Shown piece after piece: positions 1 to 6,976 of a DNA stretch of 8,113 nucleotides. The notes beneath the pieces are model-generated. The model ran no database searches and was not told where the DNA came from. It saw only the letters and a program-made list of their open reading frames with translations. Positions within the stretch are counted from its first letter, which is position 1. The number at the start of each line of letters is the position of its first letter. Both the position numbers and the translations under genes were made by a program. The stretch is taken from the NCBI GenBank assembly GCA_041557595.1, contig JBFFGE010000197.1, positions 1-8,113 of the forward strand, written 5' to 3'. The stretch comes from JAOTYV01 sp041557595. GTDB taxonomy: Bacteria > Pseudomonadota > Alphaproteobacteria > UBA8366.

Positions 1-2520
1 CTTGCGCCCCATTCGGACCTCGATCTGCTGTTTCTCACCCCCTACAAGCTGACGCCGCGCACCGAGCAGCTGGTGGAGCATGTGCTCTACACGCTGTGGG
101 ATCTGGGCCTCAAGGTTGGCCATGCGACGCGGTCGATCGACGATTGCATTCGCCAGGCGAAGGCCGACATGACAATCCGGACCGGGTTGCTGGAATCCCG
201 CTTCGTCTGGGGCGACCAGGCCCTGTTCCGGGAGCTGCGCCAGCGCTTCGGAGACGAAGTGGCCAGCGGCACCGGCCCTGAATTCGTCGAGGCCAAGCTG
301 CGCGAACGCGACGAGCGGCATGTCCGGATGGGCGATTCGCGCTATGTGCTGGAGCCCAACATCAAGGACGGCAAGGGCGGCTTGCGCGATTTGCACACGC
401 TGTTCTGGCTGTCCAAATACCTGTACCGGGTCGACGATATCGCGCTGCTGATCGACGAAGGCTTGTTTACGCGCAAGGAGGTCGACCGGTTCGCCAAGGC
501 GCAGAGGTTTCTGTGGACGGTACGCTGCCATCTTCACTACATCACCGGCCGGCCCGAAGAACGGATGACATTCGACCTGCAGCCGGAACTGGCGGCGCAG
601 ATGGATTATCGCGACCATGCCGGCGCCGCCGGGGTCGAGCGCTTCATGCGGCATTATTTCCTGGTCGCCAAGGATGTCGGCGACCTGACCCGGATCTTCT
701 GCGCGGCGCTCGAAGCGCGGCACCAGCGCCGCAGCCTGCTGCGCCTGCCGGCGGGCCTTTTCAGCCGCGACGTCGAGGGCTTCCGCGTCGAGAGCGGCCG
801 CATCTCGGTACGCAACGACGATCATTTCAAGGAAACCCCGATCGACATGCTACGGCTGTTCGAGGTGGCGCATCGGCGCAATCTCGACATTCACCCCGAG
901 GCGCTCCGGCTGATTACGCGCAACCTGCGGCGAATCGATCGCGGCCTGCGCGACGACCCGGCGGCGAACCGGTTGTTTCTCGACGTGCTTGCCGCCAAGG
1001 AAAATCCCGAGGTCGCGTTGCGCCGAATGAACGAGGCGGGCGTCTTCGGAAAGTTCATCACCGATTTCGGCCGTGTCGTGGCGCAAATGCAGTACGACAT
1101 GTACCACGTCTACACCACCGACGAGCACACCATCCGGGCAATCGGCATCCTCAATCAAATCGAACGCGGCGAACTCGCGCAGGACCATCCGCTATCGACC
1201 GAGGTGATCCACAAGGTGCTGTCGCGCGAGGTGCTCTACGTCGCGGTGCTGCTGCACGACATCGCCAAGGGCCGCGGCGGGGACCATTCCGAATTGGGTG
1301 CGAAGATCGCGCTGAAGCTGTGTCCGCGCCTCGGGTTTACGTCAGAACAGGCGGAAACGGTGAGTTGGCTCGTGCGCTATCATCTGGCGATGAGCAACAC
1401 CGCGTTCAAACGCGACCTGTCGGATCCGAAGACGATCGAGGATTTTGTCGCCCTGGTGCAATCCCCCGAACGGCTGCGCTTGCTGGTTTGTCTTACCGTG
1501 GCCGATATCCGCGCCGTCGGGCCGGGCCGGTGGAACAACTGGAAGGCGACGCTGCTGCGCGAGCTGTACCGGCGGGCGGAAGCGCTCATGGCCGGCGGCA
1601 GCGCGTCGGAAGGCCGCGACGACCTGGCCGCGTCGGTGATCGAGGCGTTGCGCGCCACGCTTTCCGATTGGCCGGACGCGGCGGTTGAGGCGTATCTGGC
1701 CAGCGGGCATCCGGCCTATTGGTTGTCCTACGATGCCGACACATTGGAGCGCCATGCGCGGTTTATCCGCGAGACGGATCTCGCCGGCCTGCCGCTGGCG
1801 GTCGATCGGCGCGTCGATAAGGACCGCGCGGTGACCGAAATTACGATTTATACCGCCGACCATCCCGGCCTGTTCAGCCGCATCGCCGGCGCGCTCGCGG
1901 TTTCCGGGGCGAACATTGTCGACGCCAAGATCCATACCTTGAACAATGGCATGGCGCTGGACAGTTTTCTGGTGCAGGACGCAGAGGGCGGCGCATTCGC
2001 CCGGCCGGACAAGCTGGCGAAGCTCACGGTGCTGATCGAACAAGCGCTGTCCGGACGACTGCGTCCGCTTGCCGAATTGAAGAAGAAGGAAGGCCTGCCG
2101 AGCCGGACCCGGGTGTTCCAGGTCGCGCCGCGGGTGCTGATCGACAACAAGGCCTCCAACCGCCATACGGTGATCGAGGTGAATGGGCGCGACCGGTCCG
2201 GCCTGCTCTACGCGGTGACGAATGCCTTTTACGATCTCAGCCTGCAGGTCTATGCGGCCAAGATCTCGACCTATGGCGAGCAGGTGGTCGATGTGTTTTA
2301 TGTGAAGGATGTTTTCGGCCTCAAAATCGAGCATCCCGCGAAGCTGGACCAAATTCGCGGACGCCTCCTCGAGGCGCTGACCGATCCCGGCTGCAAACCG
2401 GCAAAACGGCCGGCGCGTCGCCGGCGCGCGGCGAAAAAAAAGGAATCGGAGATTATGGCCGGCGCGAAGCCGAAGGCGGTTGCCGGCAAGGGCAAGCCGA
2501 AAATCGAGGCGGCGCAATGA
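1..2520 (+). CDS. glnD: GlnD, bifunctional PII uridylyltransferase / uridylyl-removing enzyme (5' partial)
   Basis: GlnD adds UMP to PII proteins (GlnB/GlnK) when glutamine is low and removes it when glutamine is high, setting the nitrogen response in the cytoplasm. The reading frame is open from base 1, so the true start and roughly the first 90-100 residues lie upstream; the GTG at 73 is internal. In window codons: the nucleotidyltransferase motif with S-D-L-D-L-L at 5-10 (catalytic Asp pair 6 and 8); the linker-domain motif around 105-140 (EPNIKDGKGGLRDLHTLFW); the HD phosphohydrolase motif LHDIAKGRGGDHS with His419-Asp420; ACT domain 1 about 611-665; ACT domain 2 about 721-775. The ACT domains sense glutamine in this family. 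After ACT2 comes a tail of about 50 residues rich in Lys, Arg and Ala, including an A8 run at 2434-2441. The identification is very secure; only the tail is unusual. Confidence 0.97.
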   Translation, partial: LAPHSDLDLLFLTPYKLTPRTEQLVEHVLYTLWDLGLKVGHATRSIDDCIRQAKADMTIRTGLLESRFVWGDQALFRELRQRFGDEVASGTGPEFVEAKLRERDERHVRMGDSRYVLEPNIKDGKGGLRDLHTLFWLSKYLYRVDDIALLIDEGLFTRKEVDRFAKAQRFLWTVRCHLHYITGRPEERMTFDLQPELAAQMDYRDHAGAAGVERFMRHYFLVAKDVGDLTRIFCAALEARHQRRSLLRLPAGLFSRDVEGFRVESGRISVRNDDHFKETPIDMLRLFEVAHRRNLDIHPEALRLITRNLRRIDRGLRDDPAANRLFLDVLAAKENPEVALRRMNEAGVFGKFITDFGRVVAQMQYDMYHVYTTDEHTIRAIGILNQIERGELAQDHPLSTEVIHKVLSREVLYVAVLLHDIAKGRGGDHSELGAKIALKLCPRLGFTSEQAETVSWLVRYHLAMSNTAFKRDLSDPKTIEDFVALVQSPERLRLLVCLTVADIRAVGPGRWNNWKATLLRELYRRAEALMAGGSASEGRDDLAASVIEALRATLSDWPDAAVEAYLASGHPAYWLSYDADTLERHARFIRETDLAGLPLAVDRRVDKDRAVTEITIYTADHPGLFSRIAGALAVSGANIVDAKIHTLNNGMALDSFLVQDAEGGAFARPDKLAKLTVLIEQALSGRLRPLAELKKKEGLPSRTRVFQVAPRVLIDNKASNRHTVIEVNGRDRSGLLYAVTNAFYDLSLQVYAAKISTYGEQVVDVFYVKDVFGLKIEHPAKLDQIRGRLLEALTDPGCKPAKRPARRRRAAKKKESEIMAGAKPKAVAGKGKPKIEAAQ

Positions 2521-2571
2521 CCGGCCGCGAAATTCGACCCTAAAGACAATCCCATCAGGAACAGATCATCT

Positions 2572-2576
2572 AGGAG
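2572..2576 (+). promoter_or_regulatory. Shine-Dalgarno AGGAG of the DUF3126 gene
   Basis: AGGAG lies 3 nt before the GTG at 2580 and 6 nt before the in-frame TTG at 2583. Normal spacing is about 5-9 nt, so TTG at 2583 is at least as likely the real start; the choice changes the protein by one residue. Confidence 0.6.
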
Positions 2577-2579
2577 AGT

Positions 2580-2801
2580 GTGTTGGAACAATCAGAGGCC
2601 GTTCGGCTGCAGGCGTATCTCAGGGAAAAATTCGGCACGGAGCGATTGCGGCTCGGCCAGCCAAAGGTCGATGGATCCGCCGAAGTGAGCCTGGGCGAGG
2701 AATTCATCGGCGTCATCTACCGCGATGTCGATGACGAGGATGGCGAGGTATCCTACGCGTTTCATATGGCGATCCTCGAATTCGACCTGCCGCCCGCGTA
2801 G
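2580..2801 (+). CDS. DUF3126 family small protein
   Basis: This 73-residue acidic protein has no signal peptide or membrane segment. It resembles the DUF3126 family (about 70 residues, mainly Alphaproteobacteria) as I recall it: an N-terminal helix with L-x-A-Y-L-x-x-x-F-G, a central segment ending in the E-V-S-L-G-E-E-F-I-G-V strand, an acidic D-x-D-D-E-D-G turn, and the C-terminal M-A-I-L-E-F-D-L. The function of the family is not known to me and nothing here reveals one. It sits 59 nt after glnD and 82 nt before murJ on the same strand. No clear promoter is visible in front, so it may be read with glnD. The start is GTG 2580 or TTG 2583, both weak codons, behind a good AGGAG. The family call comes from motif memory, not a search. 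Confidence 0.8.
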   Translation: MLEQSEAVRLQAYLREKFGTERLRLGQPKVDGSAEVSLGEEFIGVIYRDVDDEDGEVSYAFHMAILEFDLPPA

Positions 2802-2883
2802 CGCCGCCGCCCCGTCACCGGATGACACGCGAATGCCGCGGCGCCGCCTTTCTTTCGTTATCTTCAACGGATAAGTAGCCGCC

Positions 2884-4431
2884 ATGGCGCTATTTCGGGC
2901 GATTGCGACACTGGGCAGCTGGACGATGGCGAGCCGGGTGCTCGGTCTCTGCCGCGATATCCTTTTCGCCGGGGTGATCGGCGCCGGCATGGTGTCCGAC
3001 GCGTTCTTCGTCGCCTTCAAATTCCCGAATTTCTTTCGACGGCTGTTCGCCGAGGGGGCGTTCAATGCGGCCTTCGTGCCGCTGTTCACCGAGCGGCTGG
3101 TCGCGCATGGCGAGGCCTCGGCGCGCGCGTTCGGCGGCGCAATCGCGTCCGTGATGGTCAGCTTCATGCTGATCTTCACCGCGGGCGTGATGCTGGCGAT
3201 GCCTTGGTTGATGTTCGTGCTCGCGCCCGGTTTCGCCGATCAACCGGAAAAGTTCGGATTGGCGATCGACCTGGCGCGACTGACTTTCCCCTATCTTCTT
3301 TTCATGGCGCTCTGCGCGATGCTGGGCGGCATGTTGAATGCCCATCGACGCTTCGCCGCCGCCGCGGCCGCGCCGATCCTGCTCAACATCGTGTTGATTT
3401 CCGCCATGTTGCTGGTGCGTGAAGGCGTGCTCGACCTGCCCGGCCATGCCCTGGCGGCCGGGGTGGCGGTGGCCGGCGCGGGGCAGTTCGTCTGGCTCGT
3501 CTGGGGCTGTGCGCGGGCCGGCATCATGGTGCGCCTGCCGCGGCCGCGGCTGAGCCCTGACGTCCGGCAAATGCTGGTTCTGATGGTGCCGGCATTGATC
3601 GGCGCCGGCGTCATGCAAATCAACCTGGTGATCGATTTGATCCTCGCCTCGTTCCTGGCCGAGGGATCGATTTCCTGGCTCTACTATGCCGACCGGGTGA
3701 ACCAGCTGCCGCTCGGCCTGGTCGGCGTCGCGGTCGGCGTCGCCCTGCTGCCCTTGTTGTCCCGGCATCTCAGCGCCGGCGAGGAGACGGAGGCGATGCA
3801 TATGCAGAACCGGGCGATCGAGTTTGCGCTGTTGCTGACCGTACCCGCGGCGGCGGCGCTCATCGTGATGCCGGACGCCATCGCCACGGTGCTTTACCAG
3901 CGAAACGCTTTCGACGCAGCGGATACGCTGGCGACGGCGAACGCGTTGACCGCCTTTGCGATCGGGCTGCCCGCCTATGTCCTGGTCAAGGCGCTAACGC
4001 CCGGATTTTTCGCGCGCCAGGATACGGTGACGCCGTTGAAGATCGCCGTCGCTTCGGTCGCCGCGAATATCGTTCTTGCCGTAATCCTGATGCAATTCAT
4101 CGCCCATGTGGGGTTGGCGCTGGCGCTCGCCTGCGCCGCCTGGATAAACGCGAGCCTGCTCGGTCTCGTTTTGCATCGTCGCGGGCACTTCAAAATGGAT
4201 GCGCGCCTGTGCCGTCGGCTGCCTCGGCTTCTCTTGGCGACGGCGGGTATGGCGGCCGCGTTATGGGCCGGCAAGGTTTGGCTCGATCCCTATTTCGCCG
4301 AGGCCGAGCTGATCCGTGTCGCCGCGCTGACCGCGCTGATCGTCGGTGGCGCCGCGGTGTTCGCGATACTCGCGCTGCTCTTCGGCGCGGTTCGGCGCTC
4401 CGACTTGCGGGACGCCCTGAAACGCACGTGA
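2884..4431 (+). CDS. murJ: MurJ, lipid II flippase (MviN family)
   Basis: MurJ flips the peptidoglycan precursor lipid II across the inner membrane; it belongs to the MOP exporter superfamily with about 14 transmembrane helices. At 515 residues it has the usual length. The N-terminal signature is plain: A-S-R-V-L-G-L at 16-22, then S-D-A-F-F-V-A-F-K-F-P-N-F-F-R-R-L-F-A-E-G-A-F at 38-60. The charged residues of the central cavity studied in E. coli MurJ align in place: Arg18, Arg24, Asp39, Arg52, Glu57 and the Asp-Arg pair at 270-271 (269-270 in E. coli) in Y-Y-A-D-R-V-N-Q-L-P-L-G. Hydrophobic helices repeat along the whole length. The start ATG has a moderate GGATAAG about 8 nt upstream. The gene ends at TGA 4429-4431, just before the promoter of the selenoprotein pair. 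Nothing in the protein looks damaged. Confidence 0.97.
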   Translation: MALFRAIATLGSWTMASRVLGLCRDILFAGVIGAGMVSDAFFVAFKFPNFFRRLFAEGAFNAAFVPLFTERLVAHGEASARAFGGAIASVMVSFMLIFTAGVMLAMPWLMFVLAPGFADQPEKFGLAIDLARLTFPYLLFMALCAMLGGMLNAHRRFAAAAAAPILLNIVLISAMLLVREGVLDLPGHALAAGVAVAGAGQFVWLVWGCARAGIMVRLPRPRLSPDVRQMLVLMVPALIGAGVMQINLVIDLILASFLAEGSISWLYYADRVNQLPLGLVGVAVGVALLPLLSRHLSAGEETEAMHMQNRAIEFALLLTVPAAAALIVMPDAIATVLYQRNAFDAADTLATANALTAFAIGLPAYVLVKALTPGFFARQDTVTPLKIAVASVAANIVLAVILMQFIAHVGLALALACAAWINASLLGLVLHRRGHFKMDARLCRRLPRLLLATAGMAAALWAGKVWLDPYFAEAELIRVAALTALIVGGAAVFAILALLFGAVRRSDLRDALKRT

Positions 4432-4432
4432 T

Positions 4433-4461
4433 TTGACGCATTTGCGGGCAGGCGTTATTAG
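4433..4461 (+). promoter_or_regulatory. Sigma70-type promoter of the selenoprotein gene pair
   Basis: TTGACG at 4433-4438 (5 of 6 to the -35 consensus) and TATTAG at 4456-4461 (4 of 6 to the -10) are 17 bp apart. The -35 begins two bases after the murJ stop codon. The expected start site near 4468 leaves a short leader before the ATG at 4500, which has GGGAG at 4489-4493 with 6 nt spacing. This suggests the pair is transcribed independently of murJ. Based on motif and spacing only. Confidence 0.6.
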
Positions 4462-4499
4462 CCATCGCTCGATTTGAACGATTACCCCGGGAGCGCCGA

Positions 4500-5720
4500 A
4501 TGGTCCGATTGGCCGATCTGTCGGAGGCGGAGGCGGAACATCTGCTGGCCCTGCCATGCGCCGACAACGATGGCGGCCCCTGGACGGCTGCGCCGGAGGC
4601 GGCGTCGATACGCCTCGCCATCGTTACCAGCGCGGGGCTCTCGCGGCGCGACGATCCCACCTTCCGGCCGAGCTCGAACGACTACCGCGTCGTGCCCGCC
4701 GACGTGCCGTCGGCCGACTTGGTGATGAGCCATGTCTCGACGAATTTCGACCGGTCGGGCTTTCAACAGGACATCAACGTGGTGTTTCCGATCGACCGGC
4801 TGCGCGCGCTGGCGGAAGCGGGCGATATCGGCTCGGTGGCATCGCTGCATTATTCCTTCATGGGGGCGACCGAGCCGGAAAAGCTGGAAGCCAAGGCCCG
4901 CGAACTGGCCGGCTTGCTGAAGGAGGACCGCGTCAACGCGGTGCTGCTGACGCCGGTCTGACCCAATTGCACGCGCGCCGTGAGCGGGCTGGCACGATAT
5001 TTCGAGGATGAAGGCCTGGCGACCGTGGTGATCAGCCTGGTGCGTGAGCACACCGAACGGGTCAAGCCGCCGCGCGCGTTTTGGGTGCCGTTTCAACTCG
5101 GCCGGCCGCTCGGCGCGCCGGACGACCCCGCCTTCCAGACGCGCGTGTTGCGCGCCGCGCTGGCGCTTTTTTCGGCGCCGGCCGGCCCGGTCATCGGGGA
5201 TTTCGACGAGGACGCGCCGGGCGCCGACCCGGAGGATTACAGCGGCTGGGTTTGTCCGGTAAACCTGCCGGCGCCGCCGGACGGGGCAGTCGCGCCGGAC
5301 AGCCTGCTCGCACAGGTGCGGGGCGAGATCGACAGTCTGGCGCCCTGGTACGATCTGGCGCGCGAACGGCGCGGCCGGACCACGGTCGGCGTGAGCGGAT
5401 TGAATATCGCCGACGCGGCGGCGCTACTGACGCGGTTCCTGGACGATCCGGAACTCGACAGCACCGATCCGGCCTTGTCCGCGCCGCATGCCGCGAAATT
5501 CGCCGCCGACGATCTGAAGGCCTGGTATTTCGAGACGGCGACGGCGCGACCGGGGGCCAGCGGGAGCGCAGCGCTGAACGATTGGTTCTGGGGCGAAACG
5601 GCGGCCGGCCGGTTGCTGCTGCGCCTAAGCGCCACGTGCCGCGGCATCGACGCGCCGGTGATGCAGTGGCTCGGGCACAAGGCGCTGGTGCCGCGAACCC
5701 ATGAACATCTGGTTCCCTGA
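4500..5720 (+). CDS. GrdB/PrdB-superfamily selenoprotein, copy 1 (TGA at 4959 read as Sec154)
   Basis: Reading TGA 4959-4961 as selenocysteine joins two same-frame ORFs (4500-4961 and 4980-5720) into one 406-residue protein. The redox motif is T-P-V-U154-P-N-C157-T-R-A-V. Residues 1-240 match the layout of PrdB, the roughly 240-residue Sec subunit of D-proline reductase, where Sec is near residue 152. They carry the segment N-F-D-R-S-G-F-Q-Q-D-I-N-V-V-F-P-I-D-R-L before the Sec loop. Residues 245-406 are extra and not recognised; they hold C-P-V-N-L-P (Cys252), L-A-P-W-Y-x-L-A-R-E (280-289) and D-W-F-W-G-E-T-A-A-G (361-370). No signal peptide or membrane helix is seen, so it is probably cytoplasmic. 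GrdB and PrdB use Sec in reductive cleavage of amino-acid substrates; the substrate here is unknown. Start: ATG with GGGAG 6 nt upstream, and the paralogue also begins M-V-R-L. GTG 4980 is not a start, since conserved sequence continues through it. Family call is confident; function is open. Confidence 0.9.
4959..4961 (+). other. Selenocysteine codon TGA (Sec154 of copy 1)
   Basis: The in-frame TGA is followed by codons P-N-C-T-R-A-V, giving U-P-N-C. The frame stays open for 252 more codons whose protein resembles copy 2. PrdB and GrdB carry Sec in an equivalent U-x-x-C arrangement. TGG encodes Trp normally in all genes here, and murJ and glnD end in TGA, so a general UGA-Trp code is excluded. 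Confidence 0.9.
4973..4989 (+). promoter_or_regulatory. Candidate bacterial SECIS hairpin, copy 1
   Basis: The RNA can fold G4973-C4989, C4974-G4988, a G-G mismatch, then C4976-G4986, G4977-C4985 and C4978-G4984, closing a CGUGA loop at 4979-4983. The loop starts 17 nt after the UGA and has G as its second base, matching the loose bacterial SECIS rule (G in the first two loop bases, loop about 16-37 nt downstream). It is imperfect and lies inside coding sequence. A competing fold pairs CACG 4970-4973 with CGTG 4979-4982. Confidence 0.55.
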
Positions 5721-5729
5721 GCGGCGACA

Positions 5730-6950
5730 ATGGTCCGGCTGACCGACATCCCCGAAATCGACGCCCGGCACCTGCTCGACAAGGAATGCCCGGCATTCGA
5801 GGGGGAACCCTGGGTCGAGGGGCCGCCGCTCGCCGAGCGCCGGGTCGCGATCGTCACCACCGCGGGGTTGCATCGCGCCGAGGAACGCAATTTCGAACTT
5901 CGCGATGTGGGCTACCGGGTCATTCCGGGCGACATCGAAGGCGCCGAGCTGGTGATGACCCATTCATCGGTGAATTTCGACCGCACCGGCTTTCAGCAGG
6001 ACGTCAACGTCGTCTTTCCGATCGACCGGCTGCGCGCGCTGGCGGCAGCGGGCGAGGTGGGGTCGGTCGCCGATTACCACTATTCGGTCATGGGCGCAGG
6101 CTGGCTGCCGCATGAGATCGAGGCGACGGCGCGCGAACTCGCCGGCATGCTGAAGGAAGACAAGGTCAACGCGGTGCTGCTGAGCCCGGTCTGACCGAAC
6201 TGCACCCGCGCCGTGGGCGCGGTCGCCTATTATCTCGAATCGGAAGGAATCGCGACCGCGGGCATCAGCCTGGTGCGCGACAACACCGAACGCATGCGCC
6301 CGCCGCGGTTCCTCTGGGTGCCGTTCGAACTGGGCCGCCCGTTCGGCGCGCCGAACGATCCGGATTTTCAGACCAAAGTGCTGCGCGCGGTTCTGGCCCT
6401 GCTGGAACGCACCGACGGTCCGGTGATCCTGGCGGACTACCCGGAGGATGCGCCGGCCGCGACGGCGGATGAGATGGCCGGCTGGACCTGCCCGGTCAAC
6501 CTGCCGAAACCGAGGGCCTCCGAGGCGCCGGCGCGCCTTGCGGCGATCCGGGCGGAAATCGGCCAGCTCGCGCCCTGGTATGCGCTGGCGCGCGAACACC
6601 GCCACCGGTCGACCTTCGGCCTGTGCGGCCTCGAGATCGAGGGTGTCGCGGAATTTCTGCACGGTTTTCTCGATCGCCTGCCCGACAATCCGAAACCGGA
6701 CATTTCGCTGGGCGAAAGCCTGCGCCTGGCCTGCGAGGATTTGCGGTCCTGGTATCTCGAGGCGGCGACCGCGAAACCGGGCGGCGCGGCGGCGAGCCGG
6801 GTGCTGGCAGACTGGTTCTGGGGTGAGACCGCGGCCGGCGGGCTGTTGCTGGCCCTGCATCCGGCCTGTGCGGCGAGCCCGGATGCGGGCGTCCGCCATG
6901 TGGCGGCGACGCAGCTGGTGCCGCGCATCCAGCAGCACCGCCTGGGCTGA
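5730..6950 (+). CDS. GrdB/PrdB-superfamily selenoprotein, copy 2 (TGA at 6192 read as Sec155)
   Basis: TGA 6192-6194 joins ORFs 5730-6194 and 6213-6950 in the same frame into a 406-residue protein with S-P-V-U155-P-N-C158-T-R-A-V. It parallels copy 1 throughout: conserved Cys20; N-F-D-R-T-G-F-Q-Q-D-V-N-V-V-F-P-I-D-R-L; after the Sec, I-S-L-V-R and W-V-P-F-E-L-G-R-P-F-G-A-P; then C-P-V-N-L-P (Cys254), L-A-P-W-Y-A-L-A-R-E (280-289), D-W-F-W-G-E-T-A-A-G (361-370) and L-V-P-R near the end. Copy 2 has Cys residues in its C-terminal half that copy 1 lacks. It starts 9 nt after the copy 1 stop with only a weak GAGCGG-like site, which suggests translational coupling and matched production. The two may form a heteromeric enzyme or serve different substrates; this is inference. 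Automated annotation would probably give two hypothetical fragments or a pseudogene. Confidence 0.9.
6192..6194 (+). other. Selenocysteine codon TGA (Sec155 of copy 2)
   Basis: This TGA sits at the position homologous to TGA 4959 in copy 1, in the same U-P-N-C-T-R-A-V context, and the frame continues for 251 codons of conserved protein. Two independent nonsense mutations at one homologous codon in diverged copies would be very unlikely. Confidence 0.92.
6206..6222 (+). promoter_or_regulatory. Bacterial SECIS hairpin, copy 2
   Basis: CCGCGCC at 6206-6212 pairs perfectly with GGCGCGG at 6216-6222 (7 GC pairs) around a GUG loop at 6213-6215. The loop begins 18 nt after the UGA with G as its first base, as bacterial SECIS elements that bind SelB require. 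An alternative outer stem, GACCG 6193-6197 with CGGTC 6220-6224, would include part of the UGA itself. The stem is stronger than the one in copy 1, at the homologous position. Confidence 0.72.
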
Positions 6951-6956
6951 TATCCG

Positions 6957-6976
6957 CCGGCCTTGACCGGGGCCGG
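6957..6976 (+). repeat. GC-rich inverted repeat after the selenoprotein pair
   Basis: CCGGCC at 6957-6962 pairs with GGCCGG at 6971-6976 across an 8-nt spacer. No T-tract follows, so it is not a standard intrinsic terminator. It spans the -35 element of the trpS promoter candidate. It may be chance in such GC-rich DNA. Confidence 0.35.

Larger units (their letters stand above)
4500..6950 (+). repeat. Tandem duplication of the selenoprotein gene
   Basis: Copies at 4500-5720 and 5730-6950 lie head to tail, 9 nt apart, and encode proteins of identical length (406 residues). By eye about 60% of residues match up to the Sec and somewhat over half overall; one single-residue indel lies before the Sec (154 versus 155) and is compensated later. 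The divergence points to an old duplication kept under selection, not a recent array. Confidence 0.9.

Noticed and set aside
513..1688. 391-residue + strand ORF inside glnD
   Set aside because: It is an out-of-frame shadow of glnD, rich in Arg/Pro/Ala as expected from GC-rich DNA, without recognisable motifs.
1342..2517. 391-residue - strand ORF opposite glnD
   Set aside because: It is an antisense shadow; glnD has clear HD and ACT domains across the same bases. Other long - strand ORFs (such as 2890-3801 and 5964-7082) fail for the same reason.
2801..2856. Terminator between the DUF3126 gene and murJ
   Set aside because: GCGCCGC 2801-2807 can pair with GCGGCGC 2838-2844 and a T/C tract follows at 2849-2856, but the loop is 30 nt, and the 10-bp palindrome 2838-2847 has no room for a loop. 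GC richness makes such matches cheap.
4980..5720. Independent gene starting at GTG 4980
   Set aside because: The protein upstream of the GTG in the same frame (U-P-N-C-T-R-A) is conserved with copy 2, no Shine-Dalgarno precedes the GTG, and the fragment lacks the N-terminal half of the family fold. The same applies to 6213-6950.
4500..6950. Pair of pseudogenes broken by nonsense mutations
   Set aside because: Both copies would need the same stop at the homologous codon while all other codons on both sides stay open and conserved. The U-x-x-C motif and downstream hairpins fit Sec insertion much better.
4500..6950. UGA reassigned to tryptophan genome-wide
   Set aside because: glnD, murJ and both selenoprotein genes end in TGA at family-typical lengths, and Trp is encoded by TGG throughout.
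6957..6976. Intrinsic terminator after copy 2
   Set aside because: A 6-bp GC stem is present but no T-rich tract follows, and it overlaps the better-supported trpS promoter candidate.
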